Notes under the pieces: model-generated | The model's database searches: none | Told to the model about the DNA's origin: nothing | What the model saw: the letters and a program-made list of their open reading frames with translations, nothing else | Shown: one piece after another, positions 63,432 through 64,000 of the stretch | How the letters are laid out: every line of letters starts with the position of its first letter | How positions within the stretch are numbered: the first letter of the stretch is position 1 | Source of the DNA: Bacteroidota bacterium | GTDB taxonomy: Bacteria; Bacteroidota; Ignavibacteria; OLB7 | Direction of reading: 5' to 3' | Length of the DNA stretch: 64,000 nucleotides | NCBI GenBank assembly: GCA_018266795.1 | Contig: JAFDZV010000013.1 | Span: forward strand, 1 to 64,000 | Translations under genes and position numbers: made by a program

Positions 63432-63779
63432 CATCTCCTTTAAGGCCGGGCAGGCTGCGGGTGCATCGTCGCGCTGTGCATCCGAACCGCGCTGCCAACC
63501 GGGTCTTGCAGGGTTCGTGAACAACGGCGATAATAGCGTAGATGCAGGCGGGCGCCTCACAGTTGTGAGGCGCCCGCCGCCGTTTCACTATGTAGTTCCG
63601 TACGGCAAGACCAGCCATCGGGACAGTGTTCGCTATATTGGTCGGCATCGAACCACGTCTCCAACAAATCGAGGCGTACCGTTCGTCCGCAGGCAAGGGA
63701 TCCGGTTGTTGTGGATCAATCACGACTGGCGCAATGGACCGGCTAGGCCTCAAGGAACCCCAAACATCACGCTGCATCA
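63432..63779. other. Intergenic region before holA
   Basis: 348 bases with a strong terminator near its centre (63547-63578) and TATATTGG at 63634-63641, which resembles a -10 or -7 box for holA. No gene is supported. Confidence 0.45.
63547..63585 (+). terminator. Rho-independent terminator
   Basis: A perfect 14-bp stem GGCGGGCGCCTCAC / GTGAGGCGCCCGCC with loop AGTT, followed by GCCGTTT. It ends the AT-hook transcript. Confidence 0.85.
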
Positions 63780-64000
63780 ATGCCGATCATCGCTCCGGAC
63801 AGCCTCGAGACCGCAATCAGGCATGGGAAATTCGATCCGGTCTATTTCCTCTTCGGCGACGAGGAATTCCTGATCGAGGAGGCCGCTCAACGACTGATAG
63901 CCGCGGCCGTTGACGAAAGCACTCGCAGCTTCAACTATGATTTGCTTCATGGCAGCGACGTCACCGTAAACGATATCGTGGAGCGTGCATCGGCATATCC
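63780..64000 (+). CDS. holA: DNA polymerase III subunit delta, N-terminal fragment
   Basis: 73 complete codons before the window ends. The translation MPIIAPDSLETAIRHGKFDP continues VYFLFGDEEFLIEEAAQRL, the characteristic N-terminus of HolA, the clamp-loader delta subunit (FLFGDEEFLIEE). The region then continues with SFNYDLLHGSDVTVNDIVER as in the family. Delta opens the sliding clamp for loading onto DNA. The remainder lies outside the window. Confidence 0.93.
   Translation, partial: MPIIAPDSLETAIRHGKFDPVYFLFGDEEFLIEEAAQRLIAAAVDESTRSFNYDLLHGSDVTVNDIVERASAY

Noticed and set aside
62424-63560. Very long open frames antisense to the AT-hook gene (also 62594-63415)
   Set aside because: They are open because the repeated GC-rich hook codons have no stops in other frames; the sense frame has a Shine-Dalgarno site, an ordinary N-terminal domain and a terminator.

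Overview
The window is a GC-rich bacterial chromosome segment with no phage, transposase, plasmid or CRISPR signature. Several traits point to the Bacteroidota/Chlorobi (FCB) superphylum, possibly a Kapaibacteria-like lineage; that placement is inference. The traits are: five proteins with C-terminal type IX secretion (T9SS) sorting-type domains, a TonB-dependent receptor paired with a DUF4249 lipoprotein, a PorE-like propeller/OmpA protein, a DUF4402 N-terminus, sparse Shine-Dalgarno sites, and an initiator tRNA without an encoded CCA.

Layout. 1-162: 5' end of a DUF4402-type secreted protein. 586-6261: a compact signalling operon (FIST sensor, four-PAS soluble histidine kinase, CheY-like regulator, NtrC-type sigma54 activator). 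6416-11156 (minus): zinc-ribbon membrane protein, TonB-dependent receptor-like protein, murA. 11437-15941: a 1288-residue T9SS protein with an IgGFc-binding-like head, then a PEBP protein. 16101-17680: psd and pssA, the phosphatidylethanolamine branch. 17693-25030: an RDD gene facing a SpoIIM / membrane protein / DUF4129 / DUF4350 / MoxR / DUF58 operon. 25414-27932: PorE-like protein and a small lipoprotein. 27933-29134: a 1.2-kb gene-free, hairpin-rich, lower-GC stretch ending in a minus-strand terminator, the best candidate for an undescribed RNA. 29135-35663: T9SS protein, fatty-acid desaturase, ECF sigma factor with an anti-sigma factor carrying a barrel-like C-terminus, T9SS protein. 35990-40449: a Tat-signal TldD with a TldE/PmbA partner, and an MFS transporter. 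40598-46939: lectin/Ig/cohesin-like T9SS protein, facing a DUF4249 + TonB receptor pair. 47198-56675 (minus): GT2, alpha/beta hydrolase, initiator tRNA, ftsY, pgsA, two M16 peptidases, a YggS-type PLP protein, a CBM9-like secreted protein. 56909-64000: lnt, a lipoprotein behind a consensus sigma54 promoter, GT9 glycosyltransferase, a stand-alone sorting-domain protein, a 12-AT-hook protein, and the start of holA.

How it fits together. Much of the window concerns the envelope: phospholipid synthesis (psd, pssA, pgsA), lipoprotein maturation (lnt), peptidoglycan precursor (murA), protein insertion (ftsY), outer-membrane receptors and T9SS cargo. Regulation runs through the NtrC-type system and an ECF sigma/anti-sigma pair; at least one sigma54 promoter lies in the window. 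Two families of short low-complexity intergenic repeats, often as inverted arms, sit between genes in the first 16 kb.
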